Below, one piece after another: positions 11,801 through 23,467 of a DNA stretch of 64,000 bases; within the stretch, counting starts at the first letter, position 1, and every line of letters starts with the position of its first letter. The DNA lies in contig CM074809.1 in NCBI GenBank assembly GCA_037447605.1, positions 913,705 through 977,704 on the forward strand, written 5' to 3'. The notes beneath the pieces were generated by a model. That model was not told the DNA's origin. It ran no database searches and was given only the letters and a program-made list of their open reading frames with translations. Source of the DNA: Zygnema circumcarinatum. Taxonomy: Eukaryota; Streptophyta; Zygnematophyceae; Zygnematales; Zygnemataceae. A program made the position numbers and the translations under genes.

Positions 11801-14800
11801 TGCATGCGGTATGCTTGCTGCGTCTGAGAATGAAAATCAGCATCCAAAAGAGCCAAAACACTCGCCACCGTTCCTGGTGAGGCAGAGGCAGCAAAACAAA
11901 GTGTGCCTTTACATACTATGCAAAGCAGAATCACTCCATATGATGTCAAGAATACAGAACTTTCCGACACCTTTCTGACAACTGTGGCGTGGCAATCATG
12001 TTTCTGGCTTAGCCCCACTTCAAGCAAAGGAGACGGGCAGCCCCAGTCTCTGCTGCTACTCGCCAAGCATGTCTGAGAGAAAATTCAGGTACTCTTGCAA
12101 CTTGGCTACTTTGTTGTCTCACCAATCCGGTGTTCTTTCTACATCCGCAATTCCGGCCTTGTTCCGGTTGGTCGATGACTCAGATCATGTCAGATGCCTT
12201 GCTCTCCTTGACAGATGAAAAGGGGGCAGAGCGCATACCTATGCCTTCTTCTTCAGCACTCTGAGCGCATGCAACGGCGTCCCACCAATGCGCGCCGGTC
12301 ACCCAGCTCCACTCCAGTCTGTCCCTTCGCCTCCCAAGCCAGTAGAACTATGATTCTTCGACTCTACATAGTAACAAATGCTGCTTCATCTCCTTCCAAC
12401 ATAGTGAGCAAAAAGCTTCAGTAAAGCCCTACACGCTTCTAGAATAGTATATGCCAATGAATCAGAACCTAGCGGGTCGTTTCAGAACATCCAACGATTG
12501 CCAGGAGCATTTCTTGTCTTGGCGAAAAAAAAAAAAAATACACGCGATTACAACCCGGGACTTTGAGTTCGATGGCTATGTGGGGAATGGCAATGCAAGC
12601 AGCTCATGAATGAACTGGGAGAAGTTTGCAATAATCTGTCGCCCACCCACCCTACATTATCTATTATGAATGCCGAGAATTGGTATGCATGCCACACCTA
12701 TCTGCAAGATGTCGCTCCCACGCCGCTGGAGATGGCTCGGCAACAGGAAGCCGCAAGACACGCAGAATTGTTCGAGTTGGTCCACTTGTATCGCACCAAG
12801 TAGTGCCCAGACAGCAACTGGTGGGAGAAAATGCCAATGGGGCTAAAACAGAAGACTCCAACTTCAAAAGAAAGTTCCTGAGAGGAGTCAACATAGAACC
12901 CACTAGAACGTGGACTTCCCCGCCTGGCAATGATACTGCCAGTTCACCACTTGGAGAAAATACTAAGTCAGCAATAAAACATGGCCTTCCAGTGGACCCT
13001 TGCCCTTTAGTAGAGGATTGGTCAAGCCCCGAATTTCTATCTCTGTTCCGTCGCCATCCACCGTACTCCTGCATGGCAACGGAGTTCCATTTGAAGGCCA
13101 CTGATTGTTGTGATGCAGCACTCACTCCACTCCCTCCTCCGCTTGCCATTTCCTCAAAAAATGGATGAATAGTGAGTTGTCTCGAACTTTCCCATCTCTC
13201 GAGCCGCCAAAGAAGCTTCTCATTCATCGAATGCCCGACTGAATTGGAGTTGACATCCCCTCCTGCATACATACCCTGGGTCTATTCGTAATCAAGTTGT
13301 TTGGATGAACAAATTGTTCGAAACTCTCGTCCTACAGTTTGTACGAACGAAACCTGGTTTCTTTTTTGAAAGAGGCATGACCTCAGGGGTCTGACCTGAC
13401 CGGTATGCTTTAGATCATTTAAACCCCAATGGAGTACTCATGAGGTCGGAGAAATGACGTAGGATCCTCCACACCCAGACTTCCGATAAACCAAGCAGCA
13501 GTGTAACGCAAGCATTTTCAGAACTATTTTTTCCAGCAAATGACTAAAACCATTTTCTCCTTGACACAGGGATCTATTGTCAAAAAGAAACTACAATAGG
13601 AACCGTGGAGTTCTGAATTAACACAAACAGGCCTGTCAGACTAAACCGCAAGGCATGTATGCGTCAAAAACACCTTGAACAAAAAACCAACGGTTCAGCA
13701 AAATTATTACTGGGCAAGGCGAAGTATCTGCTATCTGCTAATAGCCTATCTATTAGGCTAGATTCTGCCCAATCTAATCTCAGATTTAACAATGGCAAAA
13801 AGGGACATACCTTCAGCTACGAGTGTCACAAGTGCAGAGGTTGGACTCGTTGGGTCCAAAGCAACTCGCACTATCCTTCCACTCCTCAGTTTTGGCCCTT
13901 GTCCTCGAGCCCCTTTCCCGCAGGCATTAACATGATTCAAAGGAGAGCAAACTAAGAACGGGCCCAATGCTGACCCACCTCCGTCCCCCTTCTGCCCTTC
14001 TCTTTGACTCTGCTCCGCCCTCTTCCAGCCCATCAAAAAGGCGGCTAAAGGCGCCATACTTGGCCATGCCTGGGATGGTCCCTGACTAACCACTATGCCC
14101 CCAGGCTTTACCTCCCCTGGATGCACCTCCCACAAGACAGCTGTCCCTGGAACAGTGGCTGAAACTGCCACAAGGATCAGTTTTCCACTGGCGGTGACTG
14201 CCACGTCAGCAGCAAGGACTCCTCCGGGGCCTTTGCAGAAGGGTATCACGAGGGAAGCGTGCCACTTGGCAGCATCGGAGTGGGCGGGGGGAGGCCAGAC
14301 CCGCCAGCGGAGCTGGAGAGAGCCACAACGGAAAACTGTACAGACACAGAGAAAGCTGCTGCGTGGCCACCTGGCTGCAAAGGATTGGTCGCCGCGAGGG
14401 TGGCAGGGAAAGTCGGAAAAGGTTAGCTTCAGATTCAAGTTTCATAGACCAATTTGAAGAGTGATGAGGACTTCCTGGAAAGACAAGAAACTGTAGCATA
14501 GGCAGACCATGCCTCTCTTCAAAAATTCACGTACTCAAATTTACTGGACCTGATTGCACTAGACCTGTCTGCCATTAGACCATGTAATGACCACCCTTCT
14601 GAATCGCTGGCAAGCAGGACCCTTACTTGAACTCCGAGATACTTTTGTCAAGAACCGCTCCTCGTATGTTTTTCCTGGTGCAGGAGGAGCAGGTGGCCAT
14701 GGATACTGTAATTAAAAAAAAATAAAAATAAACAACAGGATAAGTGTGATTGACCTATCCGAAAGCCATGCACAGAAACGCCTGACCCTTAGTCTGCCCA

Positions 14801-15918
14801 GCCTATAGTTGAGCCACTTCAAGTTAAAACTTTGTCTCACCACAGGGGTTCCATGAAGCCACTTTGCAATCAACGGAGCCTCTTGACTCCACTCCGCCTC
14901 ACAGCACCACGAGTTCACTGCTCGTCCGATGCTGGGCCCCCCCTGCCAACCCCTAAACTCGTCTGAAGAGATCACGAAATAAATATACATTCACCTTTCC
15001 GTGTTGGAATTCCCAGTAAATGCTCAAAGGCCTCTGGTAACTCCCTTAGAACACTGCAATGGTGATTTCACTATAGTTTCCAGTAAAGTTAAAAATATAT
15101 TTATCTACCAAGAGACAGGTTCACCAACACCAAACTTTAGCTTTCCTCTTGAACACATTACCAGCAAACGCATGCCATGTTAGGCATGCTTTTCCCAGAG
15201 TCCCTAAAACGAATCACGGCTAATTCAACCTCTTTCCTTCCTCCAAATTAGGATATAATCATGATCTTTGAAAATTCAACGTGACTAAGAACTCCAAGAA
15301 TTACCGTGAAAATGAGGACTCCTAGAGCGATTTGGTTGTAAAAGCTTATTGAAGAGCATTACACGAATCTAGAGCAAGTTACACAAAAATGCCAACGGCC
15401 TCACCTGATGTGGTTGGGTCCACACCATTGCCCGCCCACTACTTGCTACGGCAATCAGAGCTCGGGGACATCCTTGAGGAGACCATGCCAGAGTATGAAG
15501 ATTCTCCGTTGGCCCATCTGGGCACAAACGGACATGTTTCGACAAAATCAAATAATGTTTGTCAATTCTCCTCTGAAATTATAGACCCAGTAAACTAACC
15601 ACATAAAATTAATGGCACGTATCTTCTGGCTCAAAACCAAAGCCTTGTTATTGTGTTTTTGCTCGAGTTAAAAAACAACAAATCTGAATCACGAATCTTC
15701 CAGCTTCTCATGACTTTCTGAGTGCAGTAAGATTGAAAGTACAAGTTCTTTCCAAAAGTAAAAGGAAAAGTAAAAAGTAAAAGGAAGCACGTACCAGCTG
15801 GTACACGTATGACAAAGTGTTCTGCTGGTCGCTCTGGATCAACAACGCTAACAGGAATGCAGAATCGCAGACCCCCCACTGGCCTGAGTTCCAGCAAGCC
15901 CCCGCCCATTGTGCCTTC

Positions 15919-15962
<44 letters not shown>

Positions 15963-15972
15963 NNNNNNNNNN

Positions 15973-16019
<47 letters not shown>

Positions 16020-16695
16020 GCCGCAGCCCTGACCTGCTTTAATGGAGAGGCATAACTAGCAAGATCAATAAAAGCAAACGCAAATTTGGTCGTGGAAACT
16101 GGTCCCTTGCCATGACTCAATACTCATCAGGTTCACGTGATTAGGTCTATTGTAACTGAATTGCGGCCCTTGGGTGCGTGACAGGATAGTAATTACTGCG
16201 AAATCGGGATGCTGCCTGTGGTTGAACATGCCACAAGGTTACTCACTGAGCACCAGGCCACAGCTCTGCTTTGCAATCAAGCCACAAAACACAAACGGTT
16301 CAGGTAAACGGCATCAGAACAATTGCTGAAAATGAGATAAAAGGGAAGCCATGAACGAACTGACTAGTGGAACCAGAAAGAAGCCCGGCAAATCAGGCAG
16401 TATGAGACGTATGTGGAGCAAAAAACCACCATACAATTCATGAACGTACGTACGGAGAGCTGTCCGAAGCTGTCGCAGCGGACCCAAAAAGCGACTCAGC
16501 GCCGTCGTAGTCTCCAAGCGGAGACGCCATCTTCACCTCCAAGACAGTCCCAGGCACCTCCTTTTCATCCTCATCGTCCTCCATGAGGTCTATGGCTTCG
16601 AGAGGAGCCGGAGCGCTTGTAGCAGCGCTGGAAGGCGCAGCCGCAGCCATAGCTGCCGGCAGCGAGCTCGCCTCTCGCTGCAGCAGCGCTTGCAT
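8861..16695 (-). CDS. MED16: Mediator complex subunit 16 (SFR6-type)
   Basis: About 1,170 residues in 16 exons: 16454-16695, 16034-16115 (tentative), 15795-15914, 15405-15517, 14841-14957, 14627-14705, 13811-14374, 12698-13262, 12239-12318, 11791-11873, 11312-11548, 10953-11079, 10358-10770, 10046-10222, 9442-9789, 8861-9028. Blocks shared with plant MED16 include WSPQGCPRALI, RWPRSSFLCVCTVF, FSPTSCC, WWDAVACAQSAEEEG, ALLDADFHS, DLQARLLLDSLG, VGDRHFLHRLC, RLHYADGQ, PRPRGADAAGLL and WPRKRRFAERNAALG. The C-terminus has paired CxxC motifs (CMSCG and CPLCG) and ends GGQWARLL. MED16 is a Mediator tail subunit; in Arabidopsis (SFR6) it is needed for cold, defence and iron-response transcription. 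Phases close everywhere except between exons 2 and 3, where a 10-N assembly gap lies in the intron. The divergent partner is the methyltransferase starting at 17652. Confidence 0.93.
15921..16016. repeat. Poly(A) tract interrupted by a 10-N assembly gap
   Basis: About 40 A, ten N, then about 44 A. It lies in a MED16 intron, where it is poly(T) on the sense strand just upstream of the acceptor of exon 3. The N block shows that the true length is unresolved. Confidence 0.95.
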
Positions 16696-17651
16696 GAAGT
16701 TCCAAACTCCAAAAGGTGCCGCCGGAGGTGCCGGCTTCGAGCCTTGTCACTCGCCTTGTTGCTCGCCAATCTTTCACATTCCCCTAAGAAAAACACTATT
16801 CAAAACCAGTACAATCATTTCTGCAAAATGTACCACATATTAGGGATTTTTCCAAGCTACTTCTTTCGAACTGTTTCCGAATCGTAACAATGTTGAATGG
16901 TGACACGCCCTTTTATAGAATACGAAAGCGTGAACCGTAAACCGTAAAACTTGACTGCCTCGCTATTTCACACCATAGAACCTTGGTGACCGTCTCCGTT
17001 TCAGTCATCACAGCTCCATGTAACGCCTGCACCGACTTCGGGTTTTTGGACGTTCGTTCAGGACAGCCGGGTCGGTAACCGTTCGTACGGCGGCACCCGT
17101 ACGAACGGCGATTCACACGTCCGTACGCTTGGTGTTCATGACGTCATCCCTAGGACCTGCACGTCATGAAAACACGCGGAGCAGCATGGTCGGCCAACGC
17201 ACTCTTTTGTCGTTTTTAACCGTTTTCTAATCTTTCGCATACCGGTCAGTAACGGCCTAGTCCTCTGTGCGTCAGCAATCGTGTCTTTTTCAGCCAGTTG
17301 CGGTTCCATGCCAGTTTGACGGCGAGCGAACTGGCGCATAGAATCGTTCGAGTGCGCTGGCTGGCGCGCGGCTGTAACTGTCCGACGGTTGCGCGGCGGC
17401 GGACGGTCCGCCTCCGCTACAGCTAAAGGGGGGAGGCCGACTCTGCAGGTCTCCCTCCCTCCACTGGCGCCCTCCCTCCCTCCCTCACCGCCGCCCTCCC
17501 TCCCTCCCTCACTGCCGTCCTCCCTCCACTGCCGTCCTCCCTCATCTCGTCTCGTGCTTCTCCTCGCTCTCTGCCCTCTTGCTCGCTCTCCTTCGCTTTC
17601 GCACTGTCTTTCGCTCTTCCTGTTTGTGGAAAAGGAGGAGGGGGGCAGAAA
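16696..17651. other. Divergent promoter region between MED16 and the methyltransferase
   Basis: No gene is seen. It contains AACCGTAAACCGTAAAAC (about 16930), several CGTACG/GTACGG motifs (17071-17128) and, next to the methyltransferase start, a C/T-rich plus-strand leader with CCCT repeats (17450-17600). This is the probable shared promoter of two divergent genes. Confidence 0.6.
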
Positions 17652-20329
17652 ATGTACCAGGTCGGCTCTGTTCGGCAGGTGATCATTCACCGAGGATTGA
17701 AGACAATACATGCGGAGCTCTTTTATTCTTTCTTGCAATGTACCTTCTGGAATTTGTTTACTTTATTTTTAACCTCACCATATTATCTCTGTTTTCAATC
17801 TCCTTTCGTTTAAGGATTACTGCGTCCTTTCTGCTCGTGTTGAATGACCCACCACTTAATAGTACGGGGGAGGAAAAGGAACGAGGATGGATATGGGGAT
17901 GGAGGCCTTGTTCGTTACAACTTAATTCATGTTGCAGCTTCCTCTGCTCCCTTTATCTGGAATTGGAATTCTCTCATTTGTTTTTGGACACATTCCATCT
18001 CTAGTCCCCATTTGCCCTCCTCGCTTTTTTGACTGAAACTGAGCGCGTAAATCACCACCTGATCACTTGAACAACGTATTTTCTTACTCTGACTGCTGGT
18101 TGCATAGCTTTCGCTGATCTTGAATCCAACACTTATTCACCCTTCTTTCATCCGCTTGTTCCCCTTTTCGCAGTTGTTTGGCATCACAGGAGCCTCCTTC
18201 ACCTTAGCCCTAGTGGCCGTAATACTGTCAGCTGCCGCTTTCTTGCAGTCAATATCTTCATCGCCGTCACAGTCGTTACTCTCCAATCCGGATAGCCCTG
18301 GAAATGCAAGAAATTTCCTTCCCGAAATTATAAGAAGAACAGTGACGGAAAGTCAACAACCTGAACGTTCTCAGGCTTTAATTCCTCCTAAAGAATGTCC
18401 TCCGCCACCTGCTTGTCCGCCCGCTCCGCTCCTTTTGGAAAACCCGTCTTGCCCTAAATGTGCAATCTGCACAGACTACGTCGATGGGGAGGAGAAAACT
18501 GAAGGAGGCGTAGAGAGCAGTGAAGAACGAGAGAGACGAGTTCAGAATCGTTTTGAAAATGTGAACGAAAAGGGTGATGTTGAGAACATCTTGGAGACGG
18601 GAGCGTGGAAGTTCAACGAGTCGTATGTGTACCCCTTCGATGCTCCTCTGGCGAGTCTTCTTAATACCATTCTGCGGGGGAAGACGGTTTTGGAGCTGGG
18701 AGCAGGGACTGGTCACTACACAAGAGCCTTTGCAGGTGGGTTTCTGTCCACTTTGAACTGGAGAAAGACTCTGGGGGGAATTGCTGGAAAGGATTAAGGG
18801 CATATGGGGCTCGAGCTGAAGTAAGTTATTACAGGCTTATTACGCAAGGGCTTTGTTTTTTAACCCTTTAAGTATGAGCTGTGTTTGTCTCGTTGTTAAG
18901 AACCTCATATCATGATGCAGCTCTAACTATCACGTGGCTCGTATATGAAAAAAAATGCAGAAGGAACTGTACATATAACCACAAAATATGAAACATTTTA
19001 GCAATTAATTCCATCGTGTTTGAAGGACTTGCAAGTAGTCGACTAGTACTTGCGTTTTCGACTCTCTGAATAGTGAAAAATGGTGGTCAATTTTGAGGGG
19101 TTAGACTTTCCCTTCCCGTCCCTTCCTGTAGAATTAATAATTTTTTGAAAAGGTAGCGTTGGCTTTCCCAAAGTTTCAGAAAAGCTCATTTTTTTTCGGT
19201 GTTTAGAGTTTCCCCCTTCATCTATGTGAACAACTTCCCTCGTATTGTTTTGTTTCCCTGTACTTTGACTCAGAGACATGGAGTTATGTGTACATTTGCT
19301 TGCTGTTTGGAAGCAGAGATTAAGGTGAAAAAGTGGCTCAAAACATACTCTGATATTTTTTACTCATGGCTGCAGAGGATGCGAGGATAATCCACGCCTA
19401 CGATGGTGCGGAGGGGATCGAAAAGTTAACGGGGGGGTACATCCAACAGGCAGACCTGACCCAACACCTCAATCTCGGATTGCACGAGTGGGTTGTATGC
19501 ATGGAGGTAAGCAATGCAGACAGCCAGTTTTCCTCATTTCTAATTCGCACAATGAAAAGCGTTAAAGCACTTTGATGTTAAAAAGAATAGCCTCTACTCT
19601 CCTTTGTTTACATGCAACGTGAGTTTTTTCGAACGCTTTATGAATAGAAGGAAGTGGGCCGGATTGCTTTTCTCTTACTCGGCCTAAAAGCAAATGTCAT
19701 GTCCTGCTGCGCCTATCTTTTAACCTTTGTAAATGCTTCTTCTGCTACCTCCTTCACACCTCTCAGATCAAGTCTCAGACTCCACCCTTGACTTAGCCGG
19801 TTCTGAACTTGGCCTCTTAGCGACGTGCTTGGAATTGCTGCAGGTGGGGGAACACGTGCCTCAGGAATTTGAACTGTCAGTTATTGATAACATTCACAGG
19901 TGAGGCCTTTGGGGACCTTTTGTACTGCGATTGCTTCCACTCACATGTTGTGTTGACCACCTGTGAAGAGCCATTATGAAAAGAGTCCCTAACCTTACCA
20001 TTGCAACATTTACAACAGAGCGCCTAACTGTCTGAATGCTTCAAGTTTCAGCCTTAGGTTACCTAAATACTAACTTAAACTGTCGTGCTGGTGGGGTTGA
20101 GGGCTTTAGGCATAACACGGAAGGTGTAATCTTGAGTTGGGCGATTCTCGGGCAGAATGGCATCGGCCACGTTAACAATCACTCGAATCAGTACATCAAG
20201 AGGCTGATGAGAAGTTTGGGCTACAGGTCTGATGTCAATGCAGAGAGGCAAGCACGCAAGGCCGCTTCCTTGTGGTGGTTCCAAAAGAGCACCATGATTT
20301 TTCGGCGAGTAGAAAGTCCACTCCGGTAG
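17652..20329 (+). CDS. Membrane-anchored SAM-dependent methyltransferase-like protein
   Basis: Five exons (17652-17678, 18174-18735, 19376-19506, 19844-19899, 20110-20329) join in phase to 331 residues. A hydrophobic segment at residues 10-33 (LFGITGASFTLALVAV...) looks like a type II signal anchor and is followed by a Ser/Pro/Glu-rich stem. The catalytic part has class I motif I at 182-189 (LELGAGTG), an acidic motif II (HAYDGAEGIEKL), a VVCMEVGEHVP strand/loop and a C-terminal GHVNNHSNQYIKRLMRSLGY block. Substrate is not predictable. A Golgi or ER lumenal role is inferred from the anchor-stem layout. The start exon codes only nine residues; ATG and donor were chosen because they are in phase with a strong acceptor at 18174. 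A start inside exon 2's upstream frame (18120) would be the alternative. Confidence 0.8.
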
Positions 20330-22010
20330 CTGTATGTATTTTAAAGATTTTTTTTTCATGTTTATAAAGGGAGCGAATAATAATGTTTCAGAACCCTAAA
20401 CCCTTACAGATTCTTCTTAAAATAGGGTGTTAGACAGTGCCTGCTAAATTAAGTTCTGCTGCTGGCAGGGTGGGAGAGAGTTTACCTTGTCAATGAGTTG
20501 GGTATGTTTCTGGATCATATGAATAGCGCGACGCGTCTTTGGGAGGTGTTGGACATCCAAAAAAATGATCAATCGGGACATGGAACTAAGTTCAGAGCGC
20601 ACCCTTAAAGGCCGCGTCTTTGCGGTCCAACTTTCTTCAAAACTGCTTTTGAAGCGGCGGAGTTAGAAACTGGAGACAGAGTTTTCCAGTTTTCAACCGA
20701 GGTTTTTAAACTCGCTTCAACCAGTTGTAACTTCAACCGTCCGCACGAGCGAGCCGTTCGTTGATAAGCCGCAGAATAGAGCAATGAAATGGCGCCACGT
20801 GGCCTCCACATGGCACATTATGAGGCACGACTGCCAAAGTGTCGGCGCATGTTTTTGCCAGCTCAGCCCTAAATCCTGATCGCGCGGGACTGCAAGGAAA
20901 ACAGAGCGCAGTGTGCCGCGTGTCGTTATTTCGTTATAATTTGGATCTCACAAGTTTACCCCATTTTTCTATTCGGGCACGAAAGCGATACCCGAATTAT
21001 TTAGCGTCAACAGTTCGCACGTGTGATATCACACAGCAATGTTGGACCACATCAGCAAATTGATGAATTGGACCATGAAAACGCACCCATATAGTTCAAG
21101 ATTCGGCACTTGCGAGATGACATCAGCAAAACTGAAGCACGTCATCAAAAGAAGTTGAAGAAGTTGAATGTTGGATTATGCGAACATAGCTGAAGTCGCA
21201 CACAGGCTTCGGCATTGAAATAGAAAACTGCCTTCTAATAGGCTCATAGTTGTTAACACGGCGTTGAACCTTGTGTGGATTGTAATGACATCGAGAAATG
21301 TAAAGAGTTTAATCTTTGGTATTTCTCTTAAACCTTTGTCATTTGCTATGAGATGATCCTCTATGTGATAGCCACATAGCCAACCATGTTGTTTAGACCT
21401 GAAAAGGCAACCGCAGATGTACATATTAAGCCATACATCTCTATGTATACCGTTATGTGGCATCGCACTATAATGGTTAGATCTGCAAAATCGATTGTGT
21501 GCTGAGGAGAGGCAAAGGCTTGTTAAGATACATCGACGGTAGCATTGTGGCATCGGAAGAGATACAAGAACCAGCTGCTTCGAATAGTACAGTCTAAAAG
21601 CGCCGCACATCGGCGACCTTCGCGGCTGCTTCTAGTGCCGTGTTGTTGGGCCTAGGAGTAGATCTCCGTTTTGAGGCTTTCTCTCTGTCCTTATGTCCAT
21701 TGTGACCGCTTCTTCTGGTTCCCTATGTCGATTTTATCCATATACATTTGATGGCCTTGCCATCGTGAGTTCAATCAAACATCTCTTTTCGCGTCTAAAA
21801 GTGTAGCGGTTGCTACACCCACCATGGTGCTCCAACCATGTGCCCCACCGTACCGCCGTACTGTACGTACGGCCGATGCACAGTACAGTCAACAGTCCTC
21901 ATATTTTCGCCATGGTTTTGGCAAATATGAGGCGAAAATATTGATTTTTGCAAATAGAAGGTTCGTGTTACCAATAGACGGGCGGTATTGTTAGAGTTCA
22001 TGTTGTACCG

Positions 22011-22085
22011 TACGTATCGTACCGCGTCATATCGTACCGTATCGTACCGTGTCGTTCAGTATTCTATCGTATTGTGTCGTATCGA
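22011..22085. repeat. TATCGTACCG / TATCGTATTG short-period array
   Basis: About 75 bases made of variants of TATCG and TACCG words, inside the TIR element. The same words form arrays near 26524-26643, 39583-39620 and 44336-44450. Confidence 0.8.
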
Positions 22086-22204
22086 AGCCAAAAAAGAGGA
22101 AAGACGAGCGAGCTCCTCTTACGGCGGCACTTGCGGGAAGATTCGGTGAGTTTTGCTGAAGCCCGTAACGGCTAGCACAGCAAGTACGAAAAGTACGGCT
22201 AGTA

Positions 22205-22266
22205 CGGCTAGTACGGTTTTTAGGGTTTTAGGGTTTCTTAGCCTTCTTAGGGTTTTAGGGGTACGA
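22205..22266 (+). repeat. Interstitial telomere-like repeats (TTTAGGG variants)
   Basis: Four to five degenerate copies of TTTAGGG/TTTTAGGG lie between runs of TAGTACGG. TTTAGGG is the common plant telomere unit; this is a short internal run, not a chromosome end. Confidence 0.7.
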
Positions 22267-23009
22267 ATAGTACGGGTAGTACGGATAACACAGAGTTACC
22301 GTACAAAAAGGTGGTTTCGGCAAAATCGGGGCGAATTTCTTGGGGACGCACTGTACAGGGTGGAAAATATGAGGACTGCTGACTGTACAGTACTGTACTG
22401 TACCTCAGCCATACGACAAGTCGTACAACTGACCATAACGGTCGACCGCGAGCAAGGCTAATTACTCACAAGGCGCCATGTGGCATAGGATCGCCCTCTG
22501 ACGTGCGTTAAGAGGGTGCTGCAAGTCTGCCTGGGCTAACGGACCAAACCAAACCAAACCATAACCATAACCAAACCATAACAATGGGCCGTACGAAGAG
22601 CCGTACAATTGTCGTACATCGGCCCGCGAAGCACCATGGTGGGCGTAGTAACCGCTACACCAAGTCTTTCACAAAGGGGGAGGGGAGAGGAGCATTAGCG
22701 AGCTCCTACTAGTCGCTGGAAACCGGCATTGAGAGCAAGAGCAAGGAGGCTGTGAGATCGCCTTGCTACAAAGACTCCAAGACCATATCCTAATATAAAC
22801 GATGGTCCAGATTTTGGATCTAAAAGCCTTACAGAAGGTGAGGAAAAGCTTAACAGAATATGATGTGGTAGTGTAACAGGAGGCCCCAACCCCCCGCCCT
22901 AGCTCTTTCTCTTTGTAGTGCTGGTTTTTAGCGAGCTCTAAGAGCTTGCGAATGCCCCTTTGCTCCCTTCATCAATGCAAGGGACCAGGAGTAAGGCCAA
23001 CCACTGGCA

Positions 23010-23222
23010 AAGCGCCGTGTGGCATGGGATTGCCTCTAATGCGCATCAAAGGTTGCCGTGCATCAACCAGAGTCTGATGGATGCGTGCCATACAAGGGTA
23101 TGGCGATGTACATAGTCAACCGTGCGAGTCACCATATGACCAAAGTACATCAACCATACAATATGGCCGTGTGACAGGGCACATAGTGCGCAAAGCACCA
23201 TGGTGGGTGTAACAACCGCTAC
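23010..23222 (+). mobile_element. Truncated copy of the TIR element (right end only)
   Basis: Ends with GCACCATGGTGGGTGTAACA and then ACCGCTAC, matching the right terminus at 22631-22660 with a few changes. The upstream segment (AAGCGCCGTGTGGCATGGGA) matches 22470 onward. No left terminus is found, so this is a fragment or solo end. Confidence 0.65.
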
Positions 23223-23467
23223 AAGTAAGAATGGTGATAATGTTTGAGTTTAATTCATCGATACTCAAAGTTAGGTACTGTGAAGACAACTTTTTATATG
23301 TAATTAGGTTTAGTAGCCTAATGCAAAAGTTTATCACAATGAAACAATTTTTAGATGCACATCATAAGATCATTCAATTCCTAAAATATTTGCAATTTGA
23401 AGCCATCCAAAAAAAAAATCAACAAATTGATAACTTGTTATCAAAACATTACATTTAATGAAAAATA

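Larger units (their letters stand above)
21801..22660. mobile_element. Non-autonomous DNA-transposon-like element with 30 bp terminal inverted repeats
   Basis: The left end 21801-21830 begins GTGTAGCGGTTGCTACACCC. The right end 22631-22660, read on the minus strand, begins GTGTAGCGGTTACTACGCCC. The two 30-mers differ at two positions and both continue ACCATGGTGC. The 860 bp between them has no long open frame, so the element could move only with help from elsewhere. Inside are TATCGTACCG-type runs, TACGG/TAGTACGG runs and TTTAGGG-like repeats. A target-site duplication is not clear. The right half recurs at about 23010-23222, and related pieces lie inside the RRM gene's intron, which supports a dispersed family. 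Confidence 0.75.
20330..23467. other. Repeat-rich intergenic interval
   Basis: Lies between the 3' ends of the methyltransferase (+) and the RRM gene (-). No supported coding exon was found; the 144-codon minus frame at 21176-21610 has no recognisable domain. The segment contains a TIR-bounded element (21801-22660), a further copy of its right end (to 23222), TATCG and TACGG runs and interstitial TTTAGGG-like repeats. Past 23225 the base composition turns strongly AT-rich. Confidence 0.7.

Noticed and set aside
12523-12580. tRNA-like TTCGA box after an A-rich run in a MED16 intron
   Set aside because: No acceptor stem or second box could be paired; not a tRNA. No convincing tRNA or rRNA gene was found elsewhere.
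21176-21610. 144-codon minus frame in the repeat interval
   Set aside because: Cys/His/Leu-rich composition without a transposase or reverse transcriptase motif; near repeats. Treated as chance.
22205-22266. True telomere or chromosome end
   Set aside because: Only four to five degenerate TTTAGGG units, flanked by unique sequence and genes on both sides.
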